From: Homoserinibacter gongjuensis
Lineage (GTDB): Bacteria; Actinomycetota; Actinomycetes; Actinomycetales; Microbacteriaceae
Assembly: GCF_030161875.1 (NCBI RefSeq)
Contig: NZ_BSVA01000001.1
Span: 2,480,001-2,544,000 of the forward strand
Length of the DNA stretch: 64,000 nucleotides
Reading direction: 5' to 3'
Position numbers and translations under genes: made by a program. This document shows, one piece after another, positions 18,633-27,471 of this stretch (positions within the stretch are counted from its first letter, which is position 1; the number at the start of each line of letters is the position of its first letter). The notes below the pieces were generated by a model. That model searched no databases. It worked only from the letters and a program-made list of their open reading frames with translations, and was not told the DNA's origin.

Positions 18633-19319
18633 ATGAGCGCAGCCATCGACCTCGCGGTGTCGACCGTGATCTTCGCGCTGCGACCGGATGCTGCCGGTCA
18701 CCTGGTGCTCTCGATCCCTCTCGTTCGCCGCACGCGCGACCCCTTCGAAGGGCGCTGGGCGCTGCCCGGCGGTGCAGCCGATGCCGCGGAGAGTCTCGCC
18801 GACACGGCCGCACGCAAGCTCGCCGAGACCACCGGTCTGTCACCCGCCTACCTCGAGCAGCTGTACTGCTTCGGCGAGCCCGACCGTTCGCCCTCCGGTC
18901 GTGTCGTCTCGGTCGTCTACTGGGCTCTCGTGCGCACTGACGAGGCTGAGCTCGCCGCCGAGGGCGAGAACGTCGCCTGGTTCGAGGCCGACGAGCTGCC
19001 CCAACTCGCCTTCGATCACAACCTCATCGTCGGCTACGCGCTCTGGCGCCTGCGTACCAAGCTGGAGTACTCGCGCATCGCGCACGCCTTCCTCGGGCCC
19101 ACCTTCACGCTCGCCGAGCTGCGCCAGGTGCACGAGATCGTGCTGCAGAAGCCGCTCGATCCGGCGAACTTCCGTCGCCAGATCGAGGCGAGTCGCGCCG
19201 TCGTGCCGACCGGGCAGCACGTCACGGGCGGTCGCCACCGTCCGCCGCGGCTGTACCGCTACGACGCGTCCGTGCAGCTCGTCGACAACGGGCCCCTGAC
19301 CTCGGCCGGCATCCGCTGA
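18633..19319 (+). CDS. nrtR: NrtR-type transcriptional regulator of NAD biosynthesis
   Basis: The 228-residue protein has an N-terminal Nudix fold (about 1-140) and a C-terminal winged helix (about 150-228, FTLAELRQVHEIVLQKPLDP with NFRRQIEA). The Nudix box (GGAADAAESLADTAARKL, then AETTGL) lacks the usual REUxEE acidic residues, as in NrtR regulators that bind ADP-ribose without hydrolysing NTPs. Position immediately before nadA, nadB and nadC fits. It should repress the operon when NAD is sufficient. The ATG at 18633 leaves a short leader downstream of the palindromic operator. Confidence 0.85.
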   Translation: MSAAIDLAVSTVIFALRPDAAGHLVLSIPLVRRTRDPFEGRWALPGGAADAAESLADTAARKLAETTGLSPAYLEQLYCFGEPDRSPSGRVVSVVYWALVRTDEAELAAEGENVAWFEADELPQLAFDHNLIVGYALWRLRTKLEYSRIAHAFLGPTFTLAELRQVHEIVLQKPLDPANFRRQIEASRAVVPTGQHVTGGRHRPPRLYRYDASVQLVDNGPLTSAGIR

Positions 19320-19357
19320 CCGCCTCCCCACCCGAGAGCCGAGAGAGAAGAAAGATC

Positions 19358-20647
19358 GTGGCATCCGTCGATTCGACCATCCAGCTGATCCGCACCACGG
19401 GGCGGGATGCCTCGGGCAAACGCGCCTCGGCGTGCAGCCCCGCGCTCGCCCAAGCACCGTGGGAGTTCGACGGCGTGACGCAATATGGGCCGGGCTCCTC
19501 GATGGGGGATGTGATCCCGGCCGGATCGCCGCGGCAGGGCGGGTTGCCGGTGGAGTACCAGCGCGCGTCGGCCGACGAGCTGCACGAGCGCATCCTGGCC
19601 GCCAAGGCGGCCCTCGGTGACCGCGTCGTCGTGCTGGGGCACTTCTACCAGCGTGACGAGGTCGTGCAGTACGCCGACTTCCTGGGGGACTCCTTCCAGC
19701 TTGCCAACGCCGCGCAGACGGTGCCGAACGCCGAGGCGATCGTGTTCTGCGGCGTGCACTTCATGGCCGAGACGGCCGACATCCTGGCGAAGCCCGATCA
19801 GGCCGTGATCCTGCCGAATCTGGCGGCCGGCTGCTCGATGGCCGACATGGCCGACATCGACTCCGTCGAGGAGTGCTGGGAGCAGCTCGAGGCCCTCTAC
19901 GGAACCGAGCCGGATGCCGACGGGCGTGCGCCGGTGATCCCCGTCACGTACATGAACTCCTCGGCCGCTCTCAAGGCGTTCTGCGGTCGTCACGGAGGCA
20001 TCGTGTGCACGAGCTCGAACGCCGAGACCGTGCTCGAGTGGGCCTTCGAGCGCGGGCAGCGCGTGCTGTTCTTCCCCGACCAGCACCTCGGCCGCAACAC
20101 CGCCAAGAAGATGGGCGTGCCGCTCGAGGCGATGCCCATGTGGAACCCCCGCAAGCCGCTCGGCGGCAACGCGGGCGACGACCTGCTCGATGCGCAGGTG
20201 ATCCTGTGGCACGGCTTCTGCTCGGTGCACAAGCGGTTCACCGTGGAGCAGGTGGAGCAGGCGCGCGCCGAGTTCCCCGGGGTCCGGGTGATCGTGCACC
20301 CCGAGTGCCCCATGCCCGTCGTCGACGTGGCCGACGAGTCGGGTTCGACCGACTACATCCGCAAGGCGGTCGAGGCCGCCACCGAGCCGACCACCTTCGC
20401 GATCGGCACCGAGATCAACATGGTCAACCGCCTCGCTGCCGAGCACCCCGAGCACACGATCTTCTGCCTCGACCCCGTGGTGTGCCCGTGCTCGACGATG
20501 TACCGCATCCACCCGGGCTACCTCGCGTGGGTGCTCGAGGGTTTGGTGGCCGGCGAGACGCTCAACCGCATCCAGGTTCCGGATGAGGTGGCCGGCTATG
20601 CGCGCATCGCTCTGCAGCGCATGCTCGACGCGAAGCCGAAGAGCTGA
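19358..20647 (+). CDS. nadA: quinolinate synthase NadA
   Basis: NadA condenses iminoaspartate with dihydroxyacetone phosphate to quinolinate using a 4Fe-4S cluster. The 429-residue protein has the cluster cysteines in LAAGCSMADM, HPECPMPVV and LDPVVCPCSTMYRIHP, and the typical VVVLGHFYQRDEVVQYADF near residue 90. The start is the GTG at 19358, preceded by the purine-rich GAGAGAAGAAAG. It has an N-terminal extension of about 65 residues before the catalytic core. The stop overlaps the nadB ATG (TGATG). It belongs to the nrtR-nadABC operon. Confidence 0.95.
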   Translation: MASVDSTIQLIRTTGRDASGKRASACSPALAQAPWEFDGVTQYGPGSSMGDVIPAGSPRQGGLPVEYQRASADELHERILAAKAALGDRVVVLGHFYQRDEVVQYADFLGDSFQLANAAQTVPNAEAIVFCGVHFMAETADILAKPDQAVILPNLAAGCSMADMADIDSVEECWEQLEALYGTEPDADGRAPVIPVTYMNSSAALKAFCGRHGGIVCTSSNAETVLEWAFERGQRVLFFPDQHLGRNTAKKMGVPLEAMPMWNPRKPLGGNAGDDLLDAQVILWHGFCSVHKRFTVEQVEQARAEFPGVRVIVHPECPMPVVDVADESGSTDYIRKAVEAATEPTTFAIGTEINMVNRLAAEHPEHTIFCLDPVVCPCSTMYRIHPGYLAWVLEGLVAGETLNRIQVPDEVAGYARIALQRMLDAKPKS

Positions 20648-22227
20648 TGCGCGTCGTCGTGGTCGGAACCGGCATCGCCGGACTCATCGCGGCCTACCGG
20701 GCGAGCGCTCGGCACGACGTCGTGCTCGTCACCAAGGCGGAGCTCGCCGAGTCGAACACGAAATACGCCCAGGGCGGGATCGCCGCCGCGCTCTTCCCCG
20801 ACGACTCTGCCGCGTCCCACATCGCCGACACGCTGAGCGCGGGCGCGGGGCTGTGCGACCCGGCGGCTGTCGAGGTGCTGTGCACCGAGGGGCCGCAGCG
20901 TGTTCGCGACCTCATCGCGCTGGGCGTCGAGTTCGACCGCGACGCCTCAGGCGAGCTGTCGCGCGGCCATGAAGCGGCGCACTCGGCCCGTCGCGTGATC
21001 CACGCGGGCGGGGATGCGACGGGGCTGGCGATCGAGGTCGCCCTGCTGCGCGCCGTGCGGGCCATCGCCGTCGAGGTGCACGAGCACACCTTCATGCGCG
21101 AGATCCTGGTGCGTGAGGGGCGGGTCGTCGGCATCGAGGCGGTCGGGCCGACCGGTGCGGCGCTGCGCATCGATGCGGATGCCGTGGTGCTCGCCTCGGG
21201 CGGCGCGGGTCAGCTTTACCGCCACACGACGAACCCCGCGGTGACGACGGGCGACGGCATCGCCGCGGCGTGGCGCGCCGGAGCCGAGCTCGCCGATGTC
21301 GAGTTCTACCAGTTCCACCCGACGGCCCTCGCGGTGCCCGGCAGCCCGCTCGTGTCGGAGGCCGTACGGGGCGAGGGGGCCGTGCTGCTCGACGAGACCG
21401 GCCGGCGCTTCATGTTCGACGTGCATCCGGATGGCGAGCTGGCCCCTCGCGACGTCGTCGCGCGAGGCATCGCCGCGGCGATGGCCCGGCAGGGCGGGAA
21501 ACCCGTGCTGCTCGATGCGACGGGACTCGAACGTGAGAAGGGCGCGGGGTTCCTCGCCGAGCGCTTCCCCAGCATCACGCGGGTGACGCTCGAGAACGGC
21601 TTCGACTGGACGCGCGAGCCCGTGCCCGTCACTCCCGCCGCCCACTACTGGATGGGCGGGGTGCGCACCGATCTGCACGGTCGCACGAGCCTGCCCGGCC
21701 TCTACGCTGTCGGCGAGGCGGCATGCACGGGGGTGCACGGCGCCAATCGGCTGGCGTCGAACTCGCTGCTCGAGTCGCTCGTCTTCGCGTGGCGGGCGGT
21801 GGATGCGCTCGAGTCGGTCGAGGAGCGGTCGGCGCAGCCGCGCGCGTCTCGAGACCACGTGTCGACCGTGCTGCGAGCTGGTTTCGAGACGCCGCCTGCG
21901 GTGGCTCCTCAACCAGCGGTGTGCCCCACCCGGGCCGACATCCAGAACCTCATGTGGGCGGCCGTGGGCCTCGAGCGCGACGCGACGACACTGCGCGCGG
22001 CTCTCGACACCCTCGCGGGCTGGACGGTCGAGGGCAGCTCGGTGCCGTCTCTCGAGGAGCGCAATCTGCTCGACCTCGCCCGGCTCGTGGCGCGCGCCGC
22101 CCTCGTGCGCGAGGAGTCGCGCGGCGCGCACGATCGCATTGACGTTCCCGAGACCCGCGAGGAGTGGCGGCACTCGCTCGTGTGGACCCTGCAACCCGCC
22201 GTCATCGCCCAGGAGGTGCCCGCATGA
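20647..22227 (+). CDS. nadB: L-aspartate oxidase NadB
   Basis: NadB oxidises L-aspartate to iminoaspartate with FAD, feeding NadA. The 526-residue protein begins MRVVVVGTGIAGLIAAYRA (FAD dinucleotide site) and has NTKYAQGGIAAA, EFYQFHPTAL and the late GVHGANRLASNSLLES typical of the succinate dehydrogenase/fumarate reductase flavoprotein family. It is unbroken. Between the FAD part and the C-terminal helical domain (residues about 391-424) the codons are derived from two inverted copies of the dispersed repeat, giving a low-complexity linker. The stop overlaps the nadC ATG (ATGA). Confidence 0.95.
   Translation: MRVVVVGTGIAGLIAAYRASARHDVVLVTKAELAESNTKYAQGGIAAALFPDDSAASHIADTLSAGAGLCDPAAVEVLCTEGPQRVRDLIALGVEFDRDASGELSRGHEAAHSARRVIHAGGDATGLAIEVALLRAVRAIAVEVHEHTFMREILVREGRVVGIEAVGPTGAALRIDADAVVLASGGAGQLYRHTTNPAVTTGDGIAAAWRAGAELADVEFYQFHPTALAVPGSPLVSEAVRGEGAVLLDETGRRFMFDVHPDGELAPRDVVARGIAAAMARQGGKPVLLDATGLEREKGAGFLAERFPSITRVTLENGFDWTREPVPVTPAAHYWMGGVRTDLHGRTSLPGLYAVGEAACTGVHGANRLASNSLLESLVFAWRAVDALESVEERSAQPRASRDHVSTVLRAGFETPPAVAPQPAVCPTRADIQNLMWAAVGLERDATTLRAALDTLAGWTVEGSSVPSLEERNLLDLARLVARAALVREESRGAHDRIDVPETREEWRHSLVWTLQPAVIAQEVPA
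21817..21917. repeat. inverted repeat pair inside nadB
   Basis: 21817-21859 (GTCGAGGAGCGGTCGGCGCA then GCCGCGCGTCTCGAGACCACG) resembles the forward repeat unit. 21877-21917 (GCTGGTTTCGAGACGCCG to GCTCCTCAACCAGC) is an inverted unit with perfect GCTGGTT/AACCAGC ends. The pair has the same arrangement as the intergenic pair at 43.1 kb. Both units are read in frame without a stop and form a linker in NadB. Confidence 0.65.
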
Positions 22228-23071
22228 GCGCGCAGATCGACGACATCATCCGGCGGGCCCTCGCCGAAGACGCGCCGTGGGGCGACGTCACGAGCGAGGC
22301 GTTCCTGCCCGCCGGAGCCACGGCATCCGCCGCGCTCGTGGCGCGCGAGCCGGGCGTGCTCTCGGGCGGCGAGGTGTTCGCGCGCGTCTTCGAGCTCGTC
22401 GACGACGCGACGACCGTCGAGCTCGGCCTCGACGACGGCGAGCCGTTCGCACCGGGTGCGGTGCTCGCGCGCGTCGACGGCACGGCGCGTGGCGTGCTGC
22501 GCGCCGAGCGGATCGCCCTCAACCTCGTGCAGCGGATGAGCGGCATCGCCACGCTGACGGCGCGCTACGTCGAGGCGGTCGCGGGAACCGGGGCGCGCAT
22601 CGTCGACACCCGCAAGACCACGCCGGGGCTGCGCATCCTCGAGCGACAGGCCGTGCGTGACGGTGGCGGCCACAACCACCGCTTCTCGCTCTCAGACGCC
22701 GTCATGGCCAAGGACAACCATCTCGCGGTGCTCGCGGCGTCCGGTGTGCCGATCGGCGAGGCGATCCGCCGCGCTCGGGCGGGGCTCGGCCACACCGTGC
22801 ATCTCGAGGTGGAGGTCGACCGCATCGAGCAGATCGAGGAGGTCGTGTCGGCAGGCGTCGACACGATCATGCTCGACAACTTCACCCCCGATGAGCTGCG
22901 CGAAGGTCTCGCGATCGTCGCGGGCCGCGCGATCGTCGAGGCGTCCGGGGAGTGAATCTCGACACAGTGCGGTCGATCGCTGAAACCGGTGTCGATGTGA
23001 TCTCGGTGGGTGCGCTCACCCACAGCGTGCGCGCTCTCGACCTCGGCCTCGACGTCGCGGTGGCCGGCTGA
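22224..23071 (+). CDS. nadC: nicotinate-nucleotide pyrophosphorylase NadC
   Basis: NadC converts quinolinate and PRPP to nicotinate mononucleotide and CO2. The protein has [19 protein letters not shown], the [14 protein letters not shown]-site loop and [20 protein letters not shown]. The open frame stops early at 22955, but one missing G in the GGGG run at about 22950 restores [20 protein letters not shown] and the conserved [17 protein letters not shown] end, with a stop at 23069-23071. Repaired length is about 282 residues. The ATG overlaps the nadB stop. This is an obvious sequence error in a biosynthetic gene. Confidence 0.93.
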
Positions 23072-23082
23072 CAGGCCCCGCC

Positions 23083-24234
23083 GTGGACGAGCTGCTCTAC
23101 CTCGACACCGCCGCGACCACGCCCGTGCGCCGCGAGGTGCTCGAGGCGATGTGGCCGTATCTCACGGGCGAGTTCGGCAACCCCTCGAGCCATCACCAGC
23201 TCGGCGAACGCGCCGCCCACGCGGTGCAGGCGGCGCGTGCCACGGTGGCGGAGCAGCTCGGATGCCGCCCCTCCGAGGTCGTCTTCACCTCCGGCGGCAC
23301 CGAGGCCGACAACCTCGCGATCAAGGGCATCGCCCTCGGTGATCCGCGCGGGCGTCATCTCGTGACGACACGGATCGAGCACGAGGCGGTGCGGGAGTCC
23401 GCGGACTACCTGAAGCGCCTGCACGGCTTCGACGTGACCGAGCTGCCGGTCGACGGCGAGGGGCGGGTGTCGCCCGAGGATCTGGAGCGGGCGCTGCGCC
23501 CCGACACGACGCTCGTGAGCATCCAGCACGCCAACAACGAGATCGGCACGGTGCAGCCCATCCGCGAGCTCGTCGCGGTGGCGCGAGCCGCCGGTGTGCC
23601 GATGCACAGCGACGCCGTGCAGTCGGCCGACGCTCTCGAGGTCGGGCTGGCATCGCTCGGTGTCGATGCGGTGAGCATCGCCGGGCACAAGCTCGGCGCG
23701 CCCAAGGGGACCGGCGCCCTCGCAGTGCGCGGCTCTCTGCCTCTCGAGCCGCTGCTGCACGGCGGCGGCCAGGAGCGCGGTCGCCGTTCGGGCACCGAGA
23801 ACGTCGCGGGCGTCGTGGGGCTCGCCACGGCGCTCGCGCTCACCTCTCTCGAGCGAGGCCAGAAGGCCCGCGTGAGCGAGGCGCGCGACGTGATCATCGA
23901 CGGGGTGCTCGCACGCGTGCCGGGCGCCGTGCTGACGGGATCGCGTGAGCATCGGCTGCCGGCCAACGCCTCCTTCTGCTTCCCGGGGACGAGCGGCGAG
24001 GCCGTGCTGCTCGAGCTCGAGGGTCGCGGCATCGTGTGCTCCTCGGGCTCGGCATGCGCGGCAGGCAGCGATGAGCCCTCTCCCGTGCTGCTGGCGCTCG
24101 GCATCGCGCCCGAGGTCGCTCAGACGGCCGTGCGGTTCACCTTGCCCGCCGAGATCACGCTCACGCAGGCGGACTCGATCGTCGACCGGGTGGTCGACGC
24201 CGTCGCGGCGGTGGGCGGTCTGCGCGCGCGCTGA
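23083..24234 (+). CDS. cysteine desulfurase (IscS/NifS type)
   Basis: The 383-residue PLP enzyme removes sulfur from cysteine for iron-sulfur cluster assembly. The PLP lysine lies in VSIAGHKLGAPKGTGALAVR, the DTAATTP start is typical, and the active cysteine loop is IVCSSGSACAAGSDEPSPVL. It begins 11 bases after nadC, with a GTG start, so it belongs to the NAD operon. The probable job is to supply the 4Fe-4S cluster of NadA. The short cysteine loop SSGSACAAG fits IscS/NifS-like rather than SufS enzymes. It could also serve tRNA thiolation. Confidence 0.88.
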   Translation: MDELLYLDTAATTPVRREVLEAMWPYLTGEFGNPSSHHQLGERAAHAVQAARATVAEQLGCRPSEVVFTSGGTEADNLAIKGIALGDPRGRHLVTTRIEHEAVRESADYLKRLHGFDVTELPVDGEGRVSPEDLERALRPDTTLVSIQHANNEIGTVQPIRELVAVARAAGVPMHSDAVQSADALEVGLASLGVDAVSIAGHKLGAPKGTGALAVRGSLPLEPLLHGGGQERGRRSGTENVAGVVGLATALALTSLERGQKARVSEARDVIIDGVLARVPGAVLTGSREHRLPANASFCFPGTSGEAVLLELEGRGIVCSSGSACAAGSDEPSPVLLALGIAPEVAQTAVRFTLPAEITLTQADSIVDRVVDAVAAVGGLRAR

Positions 24235-24341
24235 GCGGACCGCGGCCTTCGGCGGCGAAGGTATCGACTCGGTTGCGATACGGCGCCGCGCCTGTCTCCA
24301 GCATTGACAGAACCGGTCCGACTAGGATCTACTCGTCTAGA

Positions 24342-24356
24342 TAGGAAACTTTACTA
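24342..24356 (+). promoter_or_regulatory. ROK operator before the sugar ABC operon
   Basis: TAGGAAACTTTACTA occurs here, 18 bases upstream of the ATG of the sugar-binding protein, and again at 37485-37499 before the ROK gene, in 15 identical bases. It is an imperfect palindrome (TAGGAAA-C-TTTACTA), like the A/T-rich operators of NagC/XylR-type ROK repressors, and is conspicuous in GC-rich surroundings. TAGGAT at about 24323 could be a -10 element just upstream, so binding would block transcription. Confidence 0.75.
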
Positions 24357-24374
24357 ACTTTGGAAGGTGACCAC

Positions 24375-25652
24375 ATGCGCAACGTCGCTCATGTCCGTCC
24401 GCTGCTGGCCTCCGCAACCGCTCTCGTGGTCGTGGCCGGCCTCGCCGCGTGCGCCCCGGGAAGTGACGACCCGAACGCGGTGACGATCCGTGTCGCGATG
24501 GGCTCCTCAGGAGACGCCGTCGACAACAACTTCGAGGTGCTCAAGGAGCAGTACGAGGACAGGTACCCCGGCCGCACCGTCGAGATCGTCATCCAGGAAG
24601 ACGACGTCTACCAGACGACCGGCCTCGCCACCCTGCTCTCGAGCCGCGAGGCGCCCGACGCCTACTTCGAGTGGTCGGGGGCCCGGATGGCCGGCCACGT
24701 CGCCGACGGCGACGGCGCCGACATCAGCGAGGCCCTCGCAGGACCGCTCTTCGAGGGCCGCTTCGACGAAGGTGCCTTCAACAACATGGACGTCGACGGC
24801 AGCGGGATCTACATGGTGCCGTGGACCGGCGACGTCACGAACGTCGTCTGGTACGACGTCGACGTCTTCGACGAGCTCGGGATCGACGTGCCCGAGACGT
24901 GGGACGACTACCTCGCGGCCAACAAGAAGATGCTCTCGGCCGGCTACGTGCCGCTCGTCGAGGGGAACAAGGACCAGTGGCCGGTGGGCAGCATCGCCTC
25001 GCACATCGTGTCGCGCATGATCGGCGAGGATGCCTACGCCGCCGTCATCAACGGCGAGACGCCCATGAACTCGCCCGAGATGGTCGGCGCCTTCGAGAAG
25101 ATCGCCGAGCTCGCCCCCTACGTCAACCCGAGCATCAACGCGCTCGCCGACGACGAGGCGATGACGCAGTTCTTCCTGCAGCGTGCCGCGACCCACCAGA
25201 TCGGAAGCTGGCTCATGGCGGATGCCGTGGAGAACGCCGACGGCCTGAACTTCTCGTACTTCAACCTCCCCGCCTTCGAGGACGGCAAGGGCGCGCAGGA
25301 CAGCGTGCTCGGCGTCTCGACGGGCTTCATGGTGAACGCGAAGTCGGACCACATCGACGAGACCCTCGAGTTCCTCGCGCTCGTCGCCTCGTCGGAGGGC
25401 ACCAAGATGTGGGCGGAGTCAGGACTGGTGCCGCTCGCCAACGATCCCTTCGAGGGTGTCGACGCCGACGAGCGCACGGTCGCTCTCGCCGAGCTGCTCA
25501 CGAACGCGGGTGAGCTCGTCGTGCCCGCCGACAACTACGCGGACCTCGAGATCGCAGAGCTCTTCTACGGGGCGGCAGCATCCGTGATCGGCGGCACCGC
25601 GAGCCCGCAGGAGGCGCTCGACACCGCGCAGGCGCGCATCGACGCCCGCTGA
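24375..25652 (+). CDS. sugar ABC transporter substrate-binding lipoprotein
   Basis: The protein begins with a lipoprotein signal: MRNVAHVRPLLASATALVVV followed by AGLAACAPGS, lipobox LAAC with the cysteine at about residue 26. The mature part of about 400 residues is an extracellular solute-binding protein of family 1 type (carbohydrate). I chose the ATG at 24375, preceded by GGAAGG. It is followed by two permeases, but no ATPase is encoded here, so a shared MsiK-like ATPase elsewhere probably powers it. An operator shared with the ROK gene precedes it. The sugar is probably an N-acetylhexosamine-containing glycan, inferred only from the neighbours. Confidence 0.88.
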   Translation: MRNVAHVRPLLASATALVVVAGLAACAPGSDDPNAVTIRVAMGSSGDAVDNNFEVLKEQYEDRYPGRTVEIVIQEDDVYQTTGLATLLSSREAPDAYFEWSGARMAGHVADGDGADISEALAGPLFEGRFDEGAFNNMDVDGSGIYMVPWTGDVTNVVWYDVDVFDELGIDVPETWDDYLAANKKMLSAGYVPLVEGNKDQWPVGSIASHIVSRMIGEDAYAAVINGETPMNSPEMVGAFEKIAELAPYVNPSINALADDEAMTQFFLQRAATHQIGSWLMADAVENADGLNFSYFNLPAFEDGKGAQDSVLGVSTGFMVNAKSDHIDETLEFLALVASSEGTKMWAESGLVPLANDPFEGVDADERTVALAELLTNAGELVVPADNYADLEIAELFYGAAASVIGGTASPQEALDTAQARIDAR

Positions 25653-25672
25653 GCTGAGCGACGACCCCCAGC

Positions 25673-25704
25673 GCGTGGGGCGGATCACGCGATCCGCCCC
25701 ACGC
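25673..25704 (+). terminator. strong hairpin between binding protein and permease genes
   Basis: GCGTGGGGCGGATC and GATCCGCCCCACGC form a perfect 14-base stem with an ACGC loop. It starts 20 bases after the stop of the binding protein gene and ends 19 bases before the first permease start. No T-run follows. In such operons hairpins of this kind protect the upstream mRNA or cause partial termination, giving more binding protein than permease. Confidence 0.7.
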
Positions 25705-25723
25705 GGCAACCGAGGAGCATCCT

Positions 25724-26608
25724 GTGAGACCCACCCGCGCCTGGTCGCCCTACCTCCTGGTGGCGCCGGCGATCCTCATCTTCGCCTTCGTCGTGCTCGT
25801 GCCCGTCGTCGCGAACACCGCCTTGAGCTTCGCCTCGTGGAGCGGCACCGACACGCTGCGCTTCGTCGGCTTCGACAACTTCCTGCGCGCCTTCCGCGAT
25901 GACATCTATCTGCGGGCGTACGGCAACACCTTCGGCTACATCGCGCTCACGCTCGTGCTCGAGGTGCTCGTGGGCCTGCTGCTGGCGGGGCTCGTGACGA
26001 TGTCGAACCGGCGCACCGCCTTCTACCGCGTCGCGTTCTTCGTGCCGGTGACCTTGCCCATGATCGCCATCGCGGTGCTCTGGGGCTTCGTCTACAGCGA
26101 CGACATCGGGCTCATCAACTCGGGCCTCCGCGCCGTGGGGCTCGACGGGCTCGCGCGCGTGTGGCTTGGCGACCCCGCGACCGCGCTCATCGCGGTGAGC
26201 GTCGTGTCGGGCTGGATCTATGCCGGCTTCTACATGGCGATCTTCTATGCGGCGCTGCAGCGCATCCCGCAGAACCTCGTCGAGGCGGCTCGCCTCGACG
26301 GCGCGAGCCAGCTGCGGATCTTCTTCAGCGTCAAGGTGCCGATGATCCGCCCCATGATCGAGGTCGCCGTGCTGCTGTGCGTGACCGGCGGCTTCCAGAG
26401 CTTCGATCTGTTCTATGTCATGACCAACGGCGGTCCGGACCACGCGACCGAGATCATCACGACCTACCTCGTGCAGGTGGTGTTCGTGTACCGCGACCTG
26501 GGATACGGCGCCGCGCTCTCGACGATCATGACGATCGTCGTGGTCGCGCTCGGGCTGTTCCTCGTGAAGATGCGGGCCAAGGACGGGAGCGAGCGCATTG
26601 AGTACTGA
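25724..26608 (+). CDS. sugar ABC transporter permease (MalF-like)
   Basis: The 294-residue inner-membrane protein has six hydrophobic segments and starts with a GTG at 25724, after CGAGGAG. The EAA loop that docks with the ATPase is LVEAARLDGASQLRIFFSVK near residue 190. The first helix is LLVAPAILIFAFVVLVPVV. It belongs to the CUT1 carbohydrate importers, and its gene overlaps the second permease gene by 11 bases. No frame problem is visible. Confidence 0.88.
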   Translation: MRPTRAWSPYLLVAPAILIFAFVVLVPVVANTALSFASWSGTDTLRFVGFDNFLRAFRDDIYLRAYGNTFGYIALTLVLEVLVGLLLAGLVTMSNRRTAFYRVAFFVPVTLPMIAIAVLWGFVYSDDIGLINSGLRAVGLDGLARVWLGDPATALIAVSVVSGWIYAGFYMAIFYAALQRIPQNLVEAARLDGASQLRIFFSVKVPMIRPMIEVAVLLCVTGGFQSFDLFYVMTNGGPDHATEIITTYLVQVVFVYRDLGYGAALSTIMTIVVVALGLFLVKMRAKDGSERIEY

Positions 26609-27457
26609 TCGCACCCGGACCTCCGGCGGCGCCCTGGTGGGCATCGTCGGGAGCCGCACGCTCTACCACGCCGTCATGGTCGTGCTCTCGCTCGTCTATG
26701 TCGTGCCGCTGGGCTGGATGGTGATGTCGTCGTTCAAGACGAAGCGCGAGATCTTCGACGCGCCGTTCGCCCTGCCCTCGGATCCCGACTTCGGCAACTG
26801 GGCCAAGGCGTGGGAGCGCGGTGACCTCGGCGGCTACATCCTCAACAGCCTGTTCACGACCGTCACCTCGGTGACGATCATCCTCATCGCGAGCCTCGCC
26901 GCCGCCTACGCCTTCAGCCGGCTGCGGTTCCGGGGAGTGCGCTCCTGCTCGCGCCGTTCGTGCTCGGTCTGCTGCTGCCCGTGCAGTCATACCTGACGGC
27001 GCAGGCGCGTCTGTTCGACGCCGTGTACCTGCTCGACACCCGCTGGGTGCTCGTCGTCTCGTACGCCGGGCTCGGGCTCTCGCTCGCGGTCTTCCTGTTC
27101 AAGGGATACCTCGACTCGATGCCACGGGAGATCTTCGAGGCGGCGCGCATGGACGGAGCGGGCGACTTCCGCACGCTCGTGCAGATCGTGCTGCCGCTCA
27201 TGGCTCCCGGCATCTCGACGGTCGCGGTGTTCTCGATCCTGTCGACCTGGAACGAGTTCCTGCTCGCCCTGCTGTACGTCACGAGCGACGACCTGCGTAC
27301 CATCCCGGCCGGTCTGCTGGCGTTCATCGGCAAGTACGCCACCGACTATCCGATGCTGTTCGCCGCGCTCTCGATGATCACGCTGCCCGTGATCGCCGTG
27401 TACACGGTGTTCCACAAGCAGATCATCGCGGGGGTCACCGAGGGCTCGGTGCAGTGA
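26598..27457 (+). CDS. sugar ABC transporter permease (MalG-like)
   Basis: The second CUT1 permease has about 287 residues. It probably starts at the TTG at 26598 inside the end of the first permease gene. Typical features are VVPLGWMVMSSFKTKREIF at the first helix, and the EAA loop MPREIFEAARMDGAGDFRTL near residue 180. The frame changes at 26934, where GGGG should be GGGGG; restoring it joins FSRLRFRG to SALLLAPFVLGLLLPVQ. The two halves then give six helices. Confidence 0.88.
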
Positions 27458-27471
27458 TCCGCAGGGCGAGG

